The notes beneath the pieces were generated by a model. It made no database searches. It was not told where the DNA came from and worked only from the letters and a program-made list of their open reading frames with translations. A stretch of 64,000 nt of DNA from Sipunculus nudus (Eukaryota; Annelida; Sipuncula; Golfingiida; Sipunculidae), in NCBI GenBank assembly GCA_026874595.1, contig CM049310.1, positions 34,537,558 through 34,601,557 of the forward strand, given 5' to 3'. Of this stretch, positions 61,690 to 64,000 are shown piece by piece. Each line of letters opens with the position of its first letter. Position 1 is the stretch's first letter. The position numbers and the translations under genes are program-made.

Positions 61690-61960
61690 TATGATTATAT
61701 CAGTGTATGTCGGTTGCAGTACCAACCCGCTCGTCTGCTGAGCCAGTCACTGTTTCAGCACCAATTGATCGTCTGCGTGTATATGCATCCGATGGCCTAA
61801 TGGGAGGTTGAAGGTCCGTACAAAACACACAGACACAGCGAGCGGTTTCCAATGCTTGCTATGCCATTTTACATCAATTGTTGACATCAGCAGTGGGATA
61901 TATTTGATGATCATAAATTGCTACCACAGTCCCATCCCCTTATGTATATTAGTACACGGT
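61690..61960. promoter_or_regulatory. Candidate regulatory patch with SOX-like site
   Basis: ATCAATTGTTGACATCAGCAG at about 61874 contains CAATTGTTG (SOX-like), with ATATGCATCC upstream (POU-like, about 61782) and GATCATAAATTGC after it. Complex sequence without a frame. Confidence 0.25.
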
Positions 61961-62934
61961 ATCACCGCAGCAAGGCGGATGTAATTCATGAACAACATTC
62001 TATCTGTCCGCCATGTTAGTTCGTTTGGAAGAAAAATTTACGCCTTCTCGGGAGCATTGCCCTCCCTTCTTACGGAGAATACTTAGACTTTATTATCGCC
62101 AGAACCAAATCAACAGGAGCTCAAGGGTGAGTCAGCATTTTAAGGGTATATTCCTGCACAAACGCACGATTTTGATGACAAAATGGGCAACGGAAAATTA
62201 ATCTTAAAAACTTGCTGATGGTCAAACGAAAAATGGGTCTTTGTTATTAGATTTGTTACCATGGCAAGAACATGTGTGAAATTATCCTAGCTTTAATGGT
62301 TTTGACAGAGTGTAAATATCTACAGTCTGACAGGACTAACTGTCACTGCTCATTGTTTTGACAGGTTAAATTAATGAAAAAAAAAACCATTACTGACGAA
62401 AAAAAAAAATACGTGGACGAAGGCAGTCTTACGATATTATGTCATTCTGTAAAAATTCCCGGCATGATTCTTCAGGGATGCACAGTTTCAAGGTCTTCTC
62501 ATTTTTTTGGCGGGACAAAGGGTAAAACGACAGGTGTTCACCTTTTGTAAAGGAGAATGTTTCATTCTGAAAAGGAAGTGCATGGTTGGGTCGCCCAAGA
62601 TTGCAGGTGGGCACGATGATCCGCGGCATTCGCAAAGTAAGATTAAACTTTTTTTGCCTGAAAGCCTTTCATAGGAAGCTCTGCATGACCTTACCCATAA
62701 ATATTAAAACGTAGTAAGACATCAAATTAGGCATCAATGTAGAGCTTGTAAAAAGTGTATCGAGCCTATAAAATAGTATATTTCTGAGATTGTAAAAATT
62801 TACGTGTCCTGAAAACATTGTACCTTATCTTTACAGCCTAATTTGTTGTAAGATTGCAAATATGTATAGTGTAAAGGGGTTAACATGAAGGCAGACTTAA
62901 TCGACTCGTCGTTGAACTTGAAGCTTACTTTATT
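61961..62934. other. Spacer, no gene seen
   Basis: The 62-codon frame at 62013-62201 and the minus-strand frame at 62429-62635 have no recognisable domain. Poly(A) runs at about 62378 and 62399. Confidence 0.4.
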
Positions 62935-63001
62935 GGGGAGGCGGGTGGAACGCAGGACGCGTGTGCCATTGACAGGGGTTCGAATTCCGGATCGGCCCTA
63001 T
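62935..63001 (+). mobile_element. Degenerate tRNA-like SINE head
   Basis: GGGGAGGCGGGTGG then ACGCAGGACGCGTGTGCCA and a B-box-like GGTTCGAATTCC (one extra base, 62977-62988), then GGATCGGCCC. The order matches the head of a tRNA-derived SINE in which the A box has decayed. It cannot fold as a functional tRNA because the anticodon arm is not intact. No SINE body is visible after it. Confidence 0.5.
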
Positions 63002-63069
63002 TATTTTCCCATGATATAAATAACCTTATATATAAAGTCAGTCTTCATAGCAATCATACAGGTTAACAC

Positions 63070-63073
63070 ATAT

Positions 63074-63133
<60 letters not shown>
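63070..63133. repeat. (TA)n microsatellite
   Basis: TA repeats with two AA interruptions. Confidence 0.93.
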
Positions 63134-63551
63134 AAATAAGATATTTAAAATGTGCATGGACAATCATCCTGTGCTTTTCCTCCATCCCACAACCCTTGAA
63201 GATAAATCGGCGCCATGGTACTGAGAGGACCAATCAAGCAATTTAACAAACTAATCAGTCAGTTTCACGATCTAATGAAAGATTCTACTAACATGCAAGA
63301 CCCTCTTTTCCATGAAATGCTGAATTATATTATATTCCACATGAAATGTTAGATCCACTTTTTATACCGATAGAAAGTGTGTTTTGTTATTTTACATCAG
63401 GAGCTTGCTCTCCCTGATGAATATGGAATCGTAGCATTGTAACGCCTAAGAGCCGAATCTAGCATGTCCACTAATTAGGTTAAAGCGTGACTGAGATAGA
63501 TATTGAGCGTCTATTCTAAAGGCACGGGATAAAAGTAATCTAATAAACCTT

Positions 63552-63943
63552 TATATAAGGCCACCCAGCTAGCTAGCCGTGTTCACGTAACCGACTTGAC
63601 CGCATGATAGGATGGCGCTGCAGATTGATTTAAAAATATATGTATTCCACCCTGAGGATTAGAGCTTGTTTTCTAGGTTCAGATATACGTCTGTGTCTGC
63701 AGATAGTGGACGCGGATCCCCACAGGACTAATCGGAAGTCATCCTAGTCGTCTTGATCTTTCCTGTTAAGTCTCACGGTCTTCATAAGTCTGGTGCTTTG
63801 CGCCGAGTAAACACTCGTCTCCACATTTTACCGTCTGAGTTAAAGATAGACTTGTGCGAGGCATTGCCCTTTATGTGCGTTAAAGTCGGGAAGCGTTCTT
63901 TTAGTGTTTGTTTTATGGTCACTGAAAACCTGCCACTTCCCAG
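63552..63943 (+). promoter_or_regulatory. Candidate core promoter (TATATAAG) and first exon running off the window
   Basis: TATATAAG at 63552-63559 precedes GC-richer sequence. A transcript starting about 30 bases later would reach a good donor, TTCCCAG|GTAATG (GT at 63944). Within it a frame from the ATG at 63915 reads MVTENLPLP into the donor, but its start context is poor (T at -3). The exon could equally be all 5' UTR. The following exons would lie beyond 64000. Confidence 0.28.
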
Positions 63944-64000
63944 GTAATGTCTTGAATGCTACGATGGTGGGTTTATTTGGGGCCATGGAACCGTATAGTC

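Noticed and set aside
62935-63001. Possible tRNA gene (GGTTCGAATTCC)
   Set aside because: B box has an extra base, and there is no intact A box, anticodon arm or acceptor stem. Treated as a SINE head.

Overview
This window looks like nuclear DNA of an invertebrate animal, most likely a bivalve mollusc. I infer this from the AT-rich background, the dense TA, GA, GTCT and GATA microsatellites, the scattered short exons with GT/AG junctions, a tRNA-headed SINE with a V-domain-like body, and repeats bearing the palindromic TTAGCTCAGCTGAC end followed by GTCC runs. The assignment to mollusc rests on recalled repeat style, not on a search. No bacterial operon, CRISPR array, rRNA or intact tRNA gene is visible.

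The window is gene-poor. The best-supported gene is at the left end: a 5' UTR exon ending at 661, a 2.7-kb intron and a single coding exon (3335-3571) for a 78-residue protein. That protein has a compact alpha-crystallin (small heat-shock protein) type domain. Weaker gene evidence is a minus-strand first coding exon with a good start context and splice donor (16097-16183), a plus-strand candidate first exon (32821-32841), a TATA box followed by a 76-residue frame (35392-35751), and a TATA box plus donor at the right edge (63552-63943).

From 8 to 30 kb the window is built mainly of mobile elements. Two copies of one non-autonomous Helitron (8004-9758 and 20856-22599) show the expected TC start, GC-rich 3' hairpin, CTAG end and A/T insertion site. 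A second element, called family A here, has palindromic ends and occurs in several copies and orientations; one copy is nested inside the second Helitron. The same stretch holds a LINE reverse-transcriptase relic, a hAT-like MITE, a foldback element, a ~50-bp minisatellite and a SINE.

From 32 to 53 kb there is little repeat. Patches of more complex, GC-richer, non-coding sequence alternate with AT-rich spacer, which resembles the regulatory landscape of a developmental gene lying outside the window. These patches are candidates only: conservation cannot be judged from one sequence.

From 53 to 64 kb there is another family A copy, two ~0.6-kb elements made of endlessly varied short words (CCGGAC/CACGGCAG and GTCGTAGG/GTCGCC) with inverted ends, the first lying inside an ATTCAA-rich tract, plus further candidate regulatory patches and a degenerate tRNA-like SINE head.
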